Assembly (NCBI GenBank): GCA_916700875.1
Contig: CAKAKS010000032.1
Span: 9,859,001-9,923,000 of the forward strand
Direction of reading: 5' to 3'
DNA from: Sebastes aleutianus
Taxonomy: Eukaryota; Chordata; Actinopteri; Perciformes; Sebastidae
Length of the DNA: 64,000 nt
Position numbers and translations under genes: made by a program. This document shows positions 10,726 through 22,269 of this stretch, piece by piece (positions within the stretch are counted from its first letter, which is position 1; the number at the start of each line of letters is the position of its first letter). The notes beneath the pieces are model-generated. The model did not search any database and was not told where the DNA came from. It was given only the letters and a program-made list of their open reading frames with translations.

Positions 10726-11352
10726 TGCTGTTTGACCTCAAGACAGACAACTCCCTTCCAAGAACCCAACCGTCCTCCTCCACCCTAACCCATCTTCGTT
10801 CTTACCCCCGACCAACTCCCTCCACTCCTCCCTCCCTACTTTCATTTTTACTTCACATTTCTTCATTCTTTCATTCAATTTAACCTTTTAGAACAGTCAT
10901 TAAATTCATAAACCTTAATTATATGTATGTTTGTCTCCTATCTGTGTGACACTGTCTGGGTTACATGGTGGAGAGGAGGTTGTGTTGCTCAGGCTCCATG
11001 TGTTTGGTGACGCCTGGAAGCCACTTGACATCCTCCTTGGATCCATCTTTTCATATACTACGCTCACATTATATGTATCAATTTCTGTCATATAATTTTT
11101 GTCTATGCTGTAATTTCATTATGTTGTTACGCTGTACGCACGACCATCTATTGGACGTCTGTCCATCCTGGGAGAGGGATCCCTCCTCTGTTGCTCTTCT
11201 TAAGGTTTCTTCTTTTTCACTGTTAAAAAGTTTTTTTTTGGTTACGTTTTTCCTCATCCGATGCGAGGGTCGCACTGTAAAGGATAGAGTGTCATATCCT
11301 GTACAGATATACAGTGTAATATACTGCATATCTGTACAGGATATAAATGGGG
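10726..11352. other. Repeat-like flank downstream of the pseudogene
   Basis: The stretch at about 11150-11290 (GGGAGAGGGATCCCTCCTCT, then CCTCATCCGATGCGAGGGTC) resembles a conserved block I recall from many teleost loci. It ends in the hairpin at 11294-11344. The ORFs across it show no domain. Confidence 0.4.
11294..11344. repeat. Perfect 17-bp inverted repeat (hairpin)
   Basis: ATATCCTGTACAGATAT (11294-11310) is exactly mirrored by ATATCTGTACAGGATAT (11328-11344) around 17 nt. Inside, CAGT/ACTG extend the stem after one mismatch, leaving a short loop. It sits right beside R1 copy A. Confidence 0.85.
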
Positions 11353-12000
11353 GTCTGTCAATCGATTAAAATAGTTAATCGCAAATTTTATTAAAATATA
11401 CCTTAAAGGTAGATTTGTCTAGTATTTAATACTCTTATCAACATGGGAGTGGGCAAATATGATGCTTTATGCAAGTGTATGTATATTGGAAATCAATTAA
11501 TGCAAAAAACAATGACAAATATTGTCCAGAAACCCTCACAGGTACTGCATTTAGCATAAAAGAATATGCTCAAATCATAACATTGCAAACTGCAGCCCAA
11601 CAGTCAGTGTGCTGACTTGACTATGACTTGCCCCAAACTGCATGTGATTATCATAAAGTGGGCATGTCTGTAAAGGGGAGACTCGTGGGTACCCATAGAA
11701 CCCAATTTCATTCACATATCTTGAGGTCAGAGGTCAAGGGACCCCTTTGAAAATGGACATGTTTTTCCTCGCCAAAATTAAGCTTAACTTTTGAGCATTA
11801 TTTAGCCTCCTTCGCGACAAGCTAGTATGACATGGTTGGTACCAATGGATTCCTTAGGTTTTTTAGTTTCATATGATACCAGTATCTTCACTCTAGCTTT
11901 AAAACTGAGCCCTCTACAAGCTAAAAATCGCAAGTTTCATTATTACTTTAAAGAAATTAGTGACGTTAAAACAAATTTGCGTTAACTTTGACAACACTAA
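11353..12000 (+). mobile_element. Non-autonomous element family R1, copy A
   Basis: About 650 bp from TGTCAATCGATTAAAATAG to GCGTTAACTTTGACAACACT. It is matched almost end to end by copy B (47533-48196) in reverse orientation. Ends are AT-rich and contain ATTAA/TTAACG. There is no coding capacity. A perfect DR1 motif lies at 11724-11736. Confidence 0.8.
11724..11736 (+). promoter_or_regulatory. DR1 nuclear-receptor motif in R1 copy A
   Basis: AGGTCA-G-AGGTCA, the consensus direct repeat with one spacer bound by RXR heterodimers, HNF4 or COUP-TF. It is also present in R1 copies C (9488-9500) and B (47750-47762). Confidence 0.55.
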
Positions 12001-12500
12001 TATATGTACATACAGATATATGTACAAATATATCTAAAGGATGAAGATCAATATGCTAATATTTGTAGTTTTCTTTAATATTCATATTTGCAAAACACCA
12101 TTGATGCAGGTGTAACCTTATATGTAGAACAAGCATGAATCAAGCATGACTCAGGCCCTTGCAACCTCTTATGTTCATGTCCACTGTGATTTAGCATCAC
12201 TACACCTTCTGTGTCCCTGTCGAGTTCATAACATCAGTTTTTATTTCTTCGGCCTATTTTATCATCTAAATGACTGAAAGCTTGTTTATAGCTCTCATTT
12301 AATTTAAATCATGGTTGAGTTGAATGGCTTTTCAAAGACAGCATGTGTTCTTTAATACAGTTTTTATTATATAATCGATTGTTTTTGTGTATGCATGATG
12401 CAATAACTGACCCAACCTCATGAAAGGACTTAAAATAGTCTAACCCACCTACTGTATCAGTGTGTCTTGAGGTGTGAATCACAAGGCGAAACACAGACAG
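12001..12500. other. Short intergenic stretch 3' of marcksl1
   Basis: AT-rich sequence with no ORF, repeat match or motif that I can support. Confidence 0.5.
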
Positions 12501-12513
12501 AGGGGATCGAACA

Positions 12514-12519
12514 TTTATT
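12514..12519 (-). promoter_or_regulatory. Poly(A) signal of marcksl1
   Basis: TTTATT on the plus strand is AATAAA on the minus strand, about 830 nt beyond the marcksl1 stop. The 3' UTR would then run from 13350 to about 12495. No repeat was recognised in it. Confidence 0.55.
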
Positions 12520-13350
12520 TACCCTTATTAAAAGTTACAATAAAACCATTAACATCTTCAAACGATAGCAAAATAAAGAGAACCAAAAAATATTGGCCAA
12601 AACATATTTACAGAGACAGTTTGCAGATAAAAAGCTCACATTTTTGTACACAATCCCAAACCCCCTGCATCATAAACTCTGAAATGTGAACACTGCAATA
12701 CTCAAGAAGCTTGAATGTGGTTTTAGCCAGAAAAAGAATCTAAATGCACGAACAAAGACATTGCTCTTTTTCCACCTCCCCTCCTCGGTTTTTCACTTTT
12801 CTATACATGACAAAATACTTGAAATTTGGGGGTAAAACATAGGAATGTAGAATTCTAAAAATGAATAAGAATCTTTTTGAATGTGTCCATGTAACAGTCA
12901 CTTCGAGTGAAGGAGATGCTCTGCCCCGCTCCGCAACGGTGACAATTTTTAGATCCCAAAAAAGATGAGAAAGAAAAATTAAAAATGTTATAGGGCTGCC
13001 ACGCTGTTAAAAAGGATGCTTCTCCATGAATTGGGAAAATAAGTCAGTATTCCTGATTCGCTCCACATCCAATCCATTTACCTTCGCCACATGCCAGTCC
13101 CTGTGTGCGCCAGGAGGGGGCGACACACGGTGACGCTTTCATCATGAGAGGGCCCGGTGAGATTCCGTCTGTCGAAGAACTAATAAAAGGCAGTGAACTG
13201 GTGGTTGAATCAGCAGACGTGATATATCCTTTGTCTTCTTTTCTAGTTTTGTTTATAACTTTAAAGAACGTGGCACGAGTCTCTCATATATATATTTATA
13301 TACTTTAATCTTGGAAAATCAGTTCAGGTGCCGTGGCGGGGGGGGTGCAG

Positions 13351-15406
13351 TCACTCTGCCTTGGCCTCGCCCTCAGAGGCTGCAGGTGTCGTGTCCTCGG
13401 CGGGGGCAGCGGCGGCGGCCTCCTCGGCCGGGGCAGCCTCTGTGGGTGGGGCCTCCTCCGCCGCCTTGGTCTCTCCCTCGGGTGCGGCCTCAGCAGCTGG
13501 AGCAGCGGCGGCGGCGGCGGCCTCGTCCTCTTTGGCCTCGGCGGCCGGCGTCTCCTCTTTGGTTTCCTTGGCCGCGTGGCCGTTCTCCTCGGGCTTGTCC
13601 TCTGCTGTGGGGGAGGCGACCTCCTCCTTGCCCTCCTCGCTGCCCTTCTTGTTCTTTTTCAGCGAGATGCCCTTGAACTTGAAGGAGTTCTTCAGGGAGA
13701 ACTTCTTCTTTTTCTTGCCCTCCTTGGCGGCCTCGCCTTCCGCTTTGGCCGCGTCGCCCTCGGCCGCTGGAGCCGGCTCGATGGCATCCCCCGTGCCGTT
13801 TTCACCCTCTTTAGCTGGCTCGGTTGTTCCGTTTCCATCGGCGGCGGCCACTTCCCCGTCGGGCTTGGCTGACACGTCCCCGTTGGTTTTGACATGACCG
13901 TTCTCCTATACATACAGAGAAGAAGGACTTCATTAGTCACGGATTAAAATAATCAAACTGGGTCAAAATAAAACACATCGCCTCTGGAAATGGAAAAATC
14001 AGTCAGATGGATAAACTGTAGATGAAATTTGTTCAAATAAATCTAAAGAGATCTGGCATGTGACAGATTAGCATTAGCCCATTTACTCCCCAATAGTTAA
14101 TCCATGTTATACTTGAGGAAAGCTGCTTGCCCAGAGAGTGGTTCAGAGGAGAGGAGGGGAGGGTGGGGGGGATTCAATTCAACAGCTGTTTGCAAGACTC
14201 CAATCAGGCACACGGGGGCAGTAGTGCTGCATATAAAACATCAACACCAGCCAGCGAGTTGGGGAACAAAGGAATCCCCATGAAACCTGCTTTTCTGCTT
14301 CTGCATCCGCGAGAGCTGCAGCTCACTGTCTACCACTGCGCTCTGCATGGGCTCAGTGTGGCCACAATACAGCCAGCAAGCACACATCAGTCATGACAGA
14401 CAAAAGCCAAATGTCAGATTAAGAAGTCATATTCAATGCAATCAACTGCACTCATATTGAGGGAGAGGAGGAGTCTACAAGTCCAACTACCCAAGTTCAT
14501 TAACATGTATGGAGGGTGTTTATCATATAATCTTCTGATCAGACTCAATCCCCTTGTTTAATGATCAGAAATTAAATCACATTTTGGTCATTAAAGCACA
14601 TTTTATTCCCTTCATTGTGGAACTATAATGTATGAACGCAAATCATATTGTTTACCACATAAATCAGACTCAATCCCCCTTGCTTATTGCTCCTAATGAT
14701 CATTAAAGCACATTTGATTCCCTTCGGTGTCGAATTTTGTGAGACACAACTATATTTAATAGTTTGGGTTAAGGGGGTTTCGAATACCCATCCGCGCTTT
14801 TGTTTGCAACTCCGCAAAATGCGCCTCCAGCACAGCACAGCGCATATTTGCATCCTTTGCACCGTCTTTTGTTCGACGTGAGAGCGACTACAGCCAACAT
14901 CATGAGAGAGAACACGGTCCAGACACACGTTTCGACCCGAATCTGTCGTTTCTTGCATATAAAACGTACGGGTAAATCGCCCCCATGGAACCCGGCGGCT
15001 GGGCGGAATTAACAAAGAGCAGGCAGGTCTGGTTGCAGAGCTGAGCTGAGCTGACGAGCATGGCCACTCGAAGGGCTGCTGCTGCTGCTGCTCTGCTGAT
15101 GGATGGATGGAGGTCCCACTGTTTTTTTTTTTTTTTAGACAACCTGTTATAGCCTCATTCAAACTCATTTTGCACAGATAAAACCTGGAACTCAGTGCAG
15201 CAACAGCTCGTACCCCGCCGTGCCGTGGCACCCATCGTGCTCTAGTGCCCCAGTGGGCGTTGGGTGCCATGTGGCTCCCTGCTGATGCTCAACATGTCAG
15301 GCCTGCTTTAACTCACCTGGCCGTTGGCTTTAGCAGCAGCAGGATCAGCTGCAGCAGCGGCTTTCCCCTCCACAGCTACTCCACCCTTGGACAACTGGGC
15401 TCCCAT
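13351..15406 (-). CDS. marcksl1: MARCKS-like protein 1 (MARCKSL1), two coding exons
   Basis: Join of 15317-15406 (exon 1) and 13351-13905 (exon 2) on the minus strand gives 214 aa. MARCKS proteins are myristoylated, PKC-regulated, actin- and calmodulin-binding proteins that sequester PIP2 at the plasma membrane. Visible here are the N-terminal MGAQLSK (Gly2 myristoylation site), the MH2 region KANGQ|ENGHVK split by the family-typical intron, and TGDAIEPAP, a MARCKSL1 signature. The basic effector domain at about residues 94-117 reads KKKKKFSLKNSFKFKGISLKK, shown here in two parts: a five-Lys start, then serines S100, S104 and S111. The tail is Ala/Glu/Pro-rich and disordered. Length is close to mammalian MARCKSL1 (about 195 aa) and shorter than MARCKS (about 330). 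Two usual effector Phe are Leu. The reading frame is intact and splice sites are canonical. The a or b paralogue was not resolved. Confidence 0.93.
13906..15316 (-). other. marcksl1 intron
   Basis: GT-AG intron of 1411 bp after codon 30 (phase 0). It contains a diverged tandem duplication at about 14541-14740. Several ORFs cross it but show no family features. Confidence 0.85.
14541..14740. repeat. Diverged tandem duplication in the marcksl1 intron
   Basis: CAGACTCAATCCCCTTG recurs about 125 bp later as CAGACTCAATCCCCCTTG. CATTAAAGCACATTTTATTC recurs about 112 bp later as CATTAAAGCACATTTGATTC. Two copies, unequally diverged. Confidence 0.7.
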
Positions 15407-15860
15407 TTTTTTTTTTTCCTTTTAGGTTTTCAAAAAAAGAAAAAATCGAAAAAGAAGATTTGAGATTTAAAAATCCAGCTCTGGGATGAGATGTTTTGCC
15501 AAAAAGAGGTGAAAAATCCGACCGGATCTCCTTCTGCTTCCCTGTAGGTTTTGGATACGAGAAGATCCCCCTTTCAGTGAGTTTTTTAGTGTGGACCCCA
15601 CGGCGGCTGAGCTCAAATTAAAGGATGTCGGTGATGAGGCTGTGAGTATTTCAACCGCGCCTCAAAATCGACCGGAGGCTCCTCCCATGGGCGTGGCGAA
15701 CCGGGGTTCGTCCAATCAGCAGCCGGGAGATGGACCTCCTTCACCCGCCCTGTCACTGCAACAGTCTGCTGCTCAACTGGGTGATCAGGGAGACTTTTTC
15801 CACTGTTTCACATGTCTGGAAGATTTTAACTTTTTAAACTTTGTTCATTAACAGCACTTG
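15407..15860 (-). promoter_or_regulatory. 5' UTR and promoter region of marcksl1
   Basis: Directly upstream of the ATG at 15406 is an A-rich tract on the minus strand (poly-T on plus at about 15406-15418). Further up, the moderately GC-rich stretch 15650-15760 includes a CCAAT box (15712-15716, in TCCAATCAG) and a GC/CACCC-like GGGCGTGGC near 15690. This fits an NF-Y/SP-type promoter. No TATA box was seen, and the start of transcription was not determined. Confidence 0.5.
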
Positions 15861-16240
15861 TTGCAAGAAAAGATCATAAAGACAATTCTATTTTGATAAA
15901 GAATCATAATAATAGAGAAGTAGCCTATATAATGCTGTTAAATTGATACTATAATGGACAAACAATATCATACATGTTATAAATGATGCTTTAAATGCAC
16001 TGGTGTGCACAACATACACACCATAGAAGTATTTTATCATTAGATTAGTAGTGGTTCCCTACCTAAGGTTCAGGACCCCGAAATGGAAATAAAAACTATT
16101 TCTGCAACAAAAAGTTTTTATGTAGAAAGTGTAAAGTTTTTATTTAGAAAATGATCTGTAAATGCCAGTGTGATCCCAGATTTAAATGATTACCCCTCTC
16201 GTGTTTGTTTTGTTAGCAGCCGATTAGCTTAGCTTAGTAT
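15861..16240. other. Intergenic sequence upstream of marcksl1
   Basis: AT-rich, with no exon. TAGAAAATGATCTGTAAATG near 16144 is the start of a segment repeated at about 16538 and 18799. Confidence 0.5.
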
Positions 16241-16264
16241 ATAGATAGATAGATAGATAGATAG
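16241..16264. repeat. (GATA)n microsatellite
   Basis: Six ATAG/GATA units directly abutting TAACTTTATTGATCCCGAGG. Confidence 0.9.
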
Positions 16265-16500
16265 TAACTTTATTGATCCCGAGGGAAATTCAGGTTTACA
16301 GCATCACAGTTCCATAGTGCAAAACATGTTAGTAAAAAGGCAGTAAGAAAGTTAGTAGTGCAAAGTACAAAGTACAAAAAAATATACCAGATATAAAAAT
16401 ACAAGGAGATAAAGAAAACTGTTAAAACTGAATATAGTGCAGGGTAACAGCTGTGATACACGACTATTAAAAAAAGTGAATATAGTGCAGAATATAGTGC
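16265..16500. mobile_element. Retroposon-like tail next to (GATA)n
   Basis: CTTTATTGATCCCGAGGGAA beside a tetranucleotide array is an arrangement seen widely in teleost genomes and resembles a retroposon 3' end with its microsatellite tail. No reverse transcriptase sequence is present. Family not determined. Confidence 0.45.
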
Positions 16501-16960
16501 AGAAGAGACTGTTATGTAGAAAGTGTAACGTTTTTATTTAGAAAATGATCATCTGTAAATGCCAGTGTGAAACCTTTCAGCTTCTATCCTGCCAAATATA
16601 TACTTAAATGAATAGTTTGACATGTTGGGAAATTATTCGCATTCTTGCCCAGATTTAGATGACACCCCTCTCATGTTTGTTTTGTTAGCAGCCGATTAGC
16701 TTAGCTTAGTATATGCTAAGCTAACTGGGAAAAAAACTAGCCTTGTTTTTATACTTCAGTTTTTGTATGGATTAAAAAACAAGATATAAAGAGTTAATTA
16801 GTGAGCTTTTAGAGTTAGAGGTGGATTTTGTTATCTTCATGCTGTGTTCACACTACGAGCGACACAGCAACAGGCTACAAGTCATTTTCCATGGAAGCTG
16901 GTGACATGAAGCTATAAAGGGGGTTCCCAACCTAAGGTTCCCCAAAAGGGAAATATTTCT
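16500..16960. repeat. Duplicated composite segment, copy 1 (truncated)
   Basis: Shares with 18795-19020 the order: ATCTGTAAATGCCAG, ATCTTCTATCCTGCCAA-like, GTATGGATTAAAAAACAAG, TTAGTGAGCTTT, then TGTTCACACTACGAGCGACA and GGTGACATGAA. An R2 fragment in reverse (AGCTTAGCTTAGTATATGC, about 16690) is also included. It breaks off near 16920. Confidence 0.7.
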
Positions 16961-17997
16961 GCAGCAAAACTACCTAAAAAACTACTTGTAAACTACCAGA
17001 GTTTTGCCTTATCAGGTCTCAAATAACTATTCAAATCAGCCAATCTGGGAAGGGAACATCACTTTCACTCTAAGATATACCCATGCACCTATGATAAAGG
17101 GGTTGCAAAAATATTTTTTTTTGCTATAAAGAAGCAAAATGACTGGGGGCCAACACAGTGATTATTCCAAGCTCATGATTTCCAGACTCCACTCACTGCT
17201 TCACCCTCGCATACACACTTTGTAAGAAGATAACGTCAACTTCTTCTCAAGTTTGACAGTTTCAGTGACTTCATTTAGCTTAAAAAAACCCTCAGATGAT
17301 CTTTAAACAAACGACTATTTCAATGAGCACTGAAGAATTCGTTAATGGCCTCAGCCGGACTTTGAGTGACAGGCCCGCCTCTCCAAGAGTAAACTCGTTA
17401 CATAACGCACAGTGCTTCTCAGCGGAGACCTTTGCGATGGCACTGGGGCCGCTTTGTCACCGACGCAGACAGGGAGACAGTGAATCAGCCTGTCAGCCGG
17501 TAATGAGGTCTCTTGGCCAGACGAGCGAATCCCACGATCGCAGCAATGACACTGCATTTTTTTTCCTTGTTTTTTGGGAGACCAAAGCTGACGGGTTCCT
17601 CTTGTGATCCGGTGAGGTCAGAGGTCATTGTGTTTTAAGCTGAGTTATGAAAGCCAGTCGACTGCTTCCACAGACCGGCCCAGTCATGAGACGGGGTCAT
17701 ACATGCGTTTATATACATGCCAGCTGTCGTTCTCGAGCCGTTACTCTTAATTGTGGCAACCTTAACCAAATTATCCCTTCTTTCCCATCAACAAGGCACT
17801 CATTTATCCCACAGATGAACCCATTTCAACAAAACGGCACTCTGTTTGCTTGTCATCTTTATGGGACTTCATTAAGCGGAATTTATGATTTCCTCTTATT
17901 AAAGTCCCGTATTCTTCTGAGGCATCCCTTTATAGCTCCATATGTCTCTTTCTGTAATTGTTTCCACCGATCCGATGGCACACAGAATGAACCCCCT

Positions 17998-17998
<1 letters not shown>
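16961..17998. other. Intergenic sequence
   Basis: No exon supported. It contains a single-copy DR1 motif AGGTCA-G-AGGTCA at 17615-17627 that is not inside an R1 element. Confidence 0.5.

Positions 17999-18036
<38 letters not shown>
17999..18036. repeat. (CA)n microsatellite
   Basis: About 19 uninterrupted CA units. Confidence 0.95.
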
Positions 18037-18043
<7 letters not shown>

Positions 18044-18794
18044 AGACATGTCACGGCCATGGTATGCGAGGCATGCATACACGCCACCCAGAGAATGATC
18101 TCCATCCATTCAGTGGGTTGAGCTTCCCACAGTGGAATTGCTACACCCTCAGGGGTTCAAAATCTGCACCCCCCTCCTAACCAACCACCACCACCACCAC
18201 TCCATACATTCTCAAAAACTGAGTCAGGAAGGAGAACAACATGTCTGGAAGATGTTTTTAACCCCCACTGCTTGCATACAGCCCAATCATGGGTTTGGAA
18301 TTCTTCATTACTCTCTGATGTGGCGATCGGCCCTTTCGTTCTGATGAGGTCTATACATTAAGGTTGTCAGATTTCAAAGGGATGTTACTGGTTTGATCAG
18401 CACAAGAAAGGAACTGTTTTCACAGCGGGGCATCCAAGCCTCTATAGAGAGATGTGGTTAACCTCAGAACTTGTCACTCAAACTTAAGTGATATCTTTAT
18501 CGTTGTGGATAAGCTTTAAAACATATTAGATTTTCTCCATTTTGACTTTTAATTAGTATTTCTGACCACTAAAATATATTCCAAAATCTTCCTTAAAAAG
18601 TAAATAAAACAGAAAAATGCTGGTCAAAGTTTGTAAGTACTTTAATTTGCTGGGAGGACTCAGTGTACTTTGTGATTGTAAAGAGCAAAACATAAACAGA
18701 AAATGACTTATTGATATATCTCAAGCTCCTAAGGCCTGTGCAACTCAGTGGAAGAGATTTTTGCGTTCTGGCAGCATTCCAGTGTTGACAGTAA

Positions 18795-19390
18795 ACTTTT
18801 AGAAAATGATCTGTAAATGCCAGAGTGAAACCTTACAGCATCTATCCTGCCAATCAATTTTGTATGGATTAAAAAACAAGATATAACGTGTAATTAGTGA
18901 GCTTTAGAGTTAGAGGTGGAATTTGTTACCTTCATGCTATATGTTCACACTACGAGCGACACAGCAACAGGCTACGGGTCATTTTCAATGGAAGCCGGTG
19001 ACATGAAACTACAAAATGACACCCGACACTTGTCGATGTGTGACGTGCAACAAATAAAGTTGAGCTGGTTTCCACTTTTTTTAGTGCTCCAATGACATGG
19101 TGAAGCCTCAACCAGCCATATGTTTTGTTTCACCTTGTTTCATTCCATCTACAAAAATGCCGTTAGCTAGTTTCCGGTGCTATTTAACGACATAGCCTAG
19201 CTACAGCAAAGAGCACTTGAGCTACACTTCAATGGCGTCTCGGCGACAATGTCGCTGCCATGCTTTGGCTGTTTTGCTGCATTTGTTGCTCGTAGTGTGA
19301 ACATATGTTTAAACTGAGCCTGCTAGCTGTTCCCCCTGTTTCCAGTCTTTGTGCTAAGCTAAGCTAACCAGCCTCTGGCTATAGCTACAT
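18795..19390 (+). repeat. Duplicated composite segment, copy 2: R2 element split by an inverted-repeat insert
   Basis: The first half (to about 18937) and the last part (from 19307, GCTAGCTGTTCCCCCTG) together resemble one R2 element, as at 50190-50385. Between them lies a separate element with inverted ends. Copy 1 at 16500-16960 has the same R2/insert junction. Confidence 0.65.
18938..19306. mobile_element. Inverted-repeat element nested in R2
   Basis: Left end TATGTTCACACTACGAGC (from about 18939) is mirrored by GCTCGTAGTGTGAACATA (19288-19305). It is about 370 bp and has no ORF. The copy near 16850 retains only the left end. Confidence 0.7.
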
Positions 19391-19393
19391 ATA

Positions 19394-19860
19394 TAAAGGT
19401 GCTAATTATGGGATTGGGAGCATTTCTGTTGCCTTTCAACGGCTCTCAACATGGCAACGACGAGCTGGGCAATTCGAAGCTAAAAACGCTAACGGTGCTA
19501 ACGACAAAAGTGCTAACAGAGATAAGAGTGTTTAACTGAGGGGGAACCAGAGGGCGGGCTTTACCCTTTCTTTGACGACGCTTTCGGTTCGGGACAGCGT
19601 TATCAGCTGTAATCGCCATGCAGAGCGGCTGCCATGAGCTAGCCAATGGGGCACACTCACATGCACAAACATGCACTAAAAGCCCCAGCGGACAGCCCGG
19701 CAATGTCAACAAAGCACAGAGAAGCTCAGATTACAACACACATTGAGGGAGAGAGACTTCATTGTCTGCTCAGGTAGACATTACTCCTCAATGTCTTTAC
19801 ATAGACATTAGTTGTTTGCTGCTATATTAACGCTCTGAATAATTAATTTAACACATTTAA
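19394..19860 (+). mobile_element. Non-autonomous element family R3, copy 1
   Basis: Starts TAAAGGTGCTAATTATGG and ends TTAACACATTTAA, a weak terminal inversion (TTAAAGGTG.TAA). The body has GGGATTGGGAGCATTTCT, CTCTCAACATGGC and CAGGTAGACATTACTCCTC. It recurs at 33546-33878 and 50498-50870. Confidence 0.75.
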
Positions 19861-22269
19861 CGTACAATACAGACATGAGAGTGGTATGAACTTTCTGTCT
19901 TACATACATATCCGTACAGACACATTAAGCACACATACACTAGTAGCCTAGTACACACACTGTGATGATGACGAGGCCTGGTTCCCTTGAGAAAAATGAG
20001 ATTGTGGCTAGAGGACTTCCCCTGGCCTCCACCTGCCTACTTATTTATGTCACGTTTATCGTGGCGCTTTCTTCTTCTCCTCTTCACACACTTTTTCCCC
20101 CCTCCGAGCTAGTCAATGCCCCTGTTTGTGTGATTGCCCATTTTTCATGCCCTGACACAGGATGAGCTCTCAAATCCCGTTAAAAGCCTCCATTGTCTCT
20201 GTCTCGGCGAGCCAACTGATGAGCATCACAAGTAGAAAGAAAGAGAGGAGGAGGACCGGAGCGAGGGAAAAGAATCAGAAACATGTCTCTGGGGTTCCTT
20301 TTGCTTCAGGGAGGAGAAAAGTTATCTTTACGACAGTCACCTTGAACAGATTGAGCATATCAGCGTGATGAATATGTAATTTCCCTGGGTTCCTCAGTTT
20401 GTCAGCAATTCATGCATACACAATCACCAAATACAAGAGTGCAGGCTGTTTCCTGTGTGTATCCTGTGTGGGACACTGATGGCTACAAATATGTCGCAGT
20501 TTTGCACAGCTAATGGCCCAAATACCTCAACACCTTATGCAAGGCACAGTCATAAAATAGCTTTTATAATAAGAAATAATGTGAGGAAAAAAGTTTGGAG
20601 CCAAAAAGTGGATTAAATATAGCCACAACACAAAACATTTAGTTTTAATGCATCATAAATGTGGTATCTAAGCAAACATTTAAATTAGATCTTATGTCTG
20701 GTATAAACAGAACATTTGCATTGCCAAGCACCTAATTACAAGGAGTATCACGTGCACACAGCCCTCTTCACTGCCATGAATAGGGGTGCGTAGACTTAAA
20801 AGAAAGCCCTTTGTAATGCTAATTAATTCGATCAACTGGCTTATTGACTGCAAAAAGGCCCTCACCAGCAGGCAACCACAAAGCTGCACATGGCAGCCAT
20901 CTTGGCCGGGGGGCTTGTGCAGATGTATCTGTCTGTCGGGCACTCAGAGGAGGAGGAGGAGGAGGAGGAGGAGGAGGAGGAAGGGATAGTAGCTGGATGT
21001 CCGATGCTCAGCCAAGCTTTGCATGTTTGACTCGCCTCATTGATAAAATAGTAATTCGCATCACAGGGGGAGCGTTCAAACACAACACAACCTCTAAAAA
21101 ACACAACAGTAATCGTGTTGATGCGAGTAGATTTCCCTCGCATCCCTCCCTCCGTCTTTCTGTCTCTCTGTGCCTAAGGTGGCAGACATGACGCGACAAA
21201 CACCCCTCCCTACATTTCTGCGCGCGTGCAGACATGCCACAGAGCCGGTTACCATGGCAACTGCTGCTTCCATCGACGTCTCTGGCTGATGTTAACCGGG
21301 GTTTGGTTTGGTGGGAACCCAGTCAAAGAGGAGAATGGAGGGAGGATATGGCTTTGGCGTTGTTTTTGTTTGCCTTATCATCTCGGGCTTGTTTATTTGA
21401 GATGACTTTGACTCTCACAATTTATGCAGCCGAGACTCTCAACCTCTGCGACCGCAGGGAAATGAAGCGTGGTTTCCTTTTAACCTTTACCCTCACCATC
21501 TTTCCGTCAGACTTTTTCTGCCTATAGTCATAAATTCTTTCTCTCAGTTTTGCCTCCCCGTGTGTTTGTGTCTCTGGCTTCATCAAGGCTTTGGCAGATT
21601 CACCCACTGGTGCTTTGTTTCCATCTGTTGTCCTAACATACAGGCCAGGTAGGAAGTCAGCGAAGGGATAAAACAGATGGCGAGACAAGCGAAAGGAGAG
21701 GGTGAGGGGTTAAGAAGTACAGGAAACGTTGATGGGTGAAGCAGAGGGAGAGTATAGGGGCTGGGCAGAGTCCATGTATGTGTCAGACAGGGGGCATACA
21801 GTAGTAAGGCAGCTCATCCACACTGCCAACGGCACTGCGGCGTTACTAGGTCAGTGTGCCATCATCTCATTCATCATTATCACAGCCTGCTCTTCCTCCT
21901 CCGCGCTCCCTCTTCATCCCTCCCACGCTTTCTTGCAGTTGCTCTCTTCTTCCCACAATGGGAGAGACGCCGAGCTCCAGAGACAGAAGGGAAAGTAAAA
22001 CCAAACAGATTCATGTGGCTGTAGATTCTTTAGGCCCTTTACCACTGTACAAAGTAAACACTATCACCCACTAACATCTGGCTTTTGACATCAGTGGGAA
22101 AGGCTACATTCATTCCTGAGAAAAATGATTCCGCAGTACACGGGTATTTATAGGCTCCACCCAGGTGGACGCGCTAATTTTCACCCCTTCAATGCGCGTT
22201 GAAGTGAATATACAATGAATAAAATCAACAGGGATTTAGACAATTATTATAATTTATTAACATACAATT
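19861..22269. other. Intergenic sequence with a GGA array
   Basis: Unique sequence without a supported exon. An (AGG)n run sits at 20947-20982. ORFs across 20786-21191 owe their length to that repeat. Pyrimidine-rich strings are common around 21880-21950. Confidence 0.5.
20947..20982. repeat. (AGG)n microsatellite
   Basis: About 12 AGG units; it encodes the poly-Arg, poly-Gly and poly-Ser tracts seen in overlapping ORFs. Confidence 0.95.

Noticed and set aside
13311..13940. Several long ORFs (up to 189 aa) on the plus strand and in another minus frame
   Set aside because: They are shadows of the GC-rich marcksl1 exon 2, whose minus-strand frame alone has family motifs and splice sites.
14623..15270. 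215-aa minus ORF inside the marcksl1 intron
   Set aside because: No domain, contains a poly-Lys tract from a T-run and a tandem duplication, and lies wholly in an intron.
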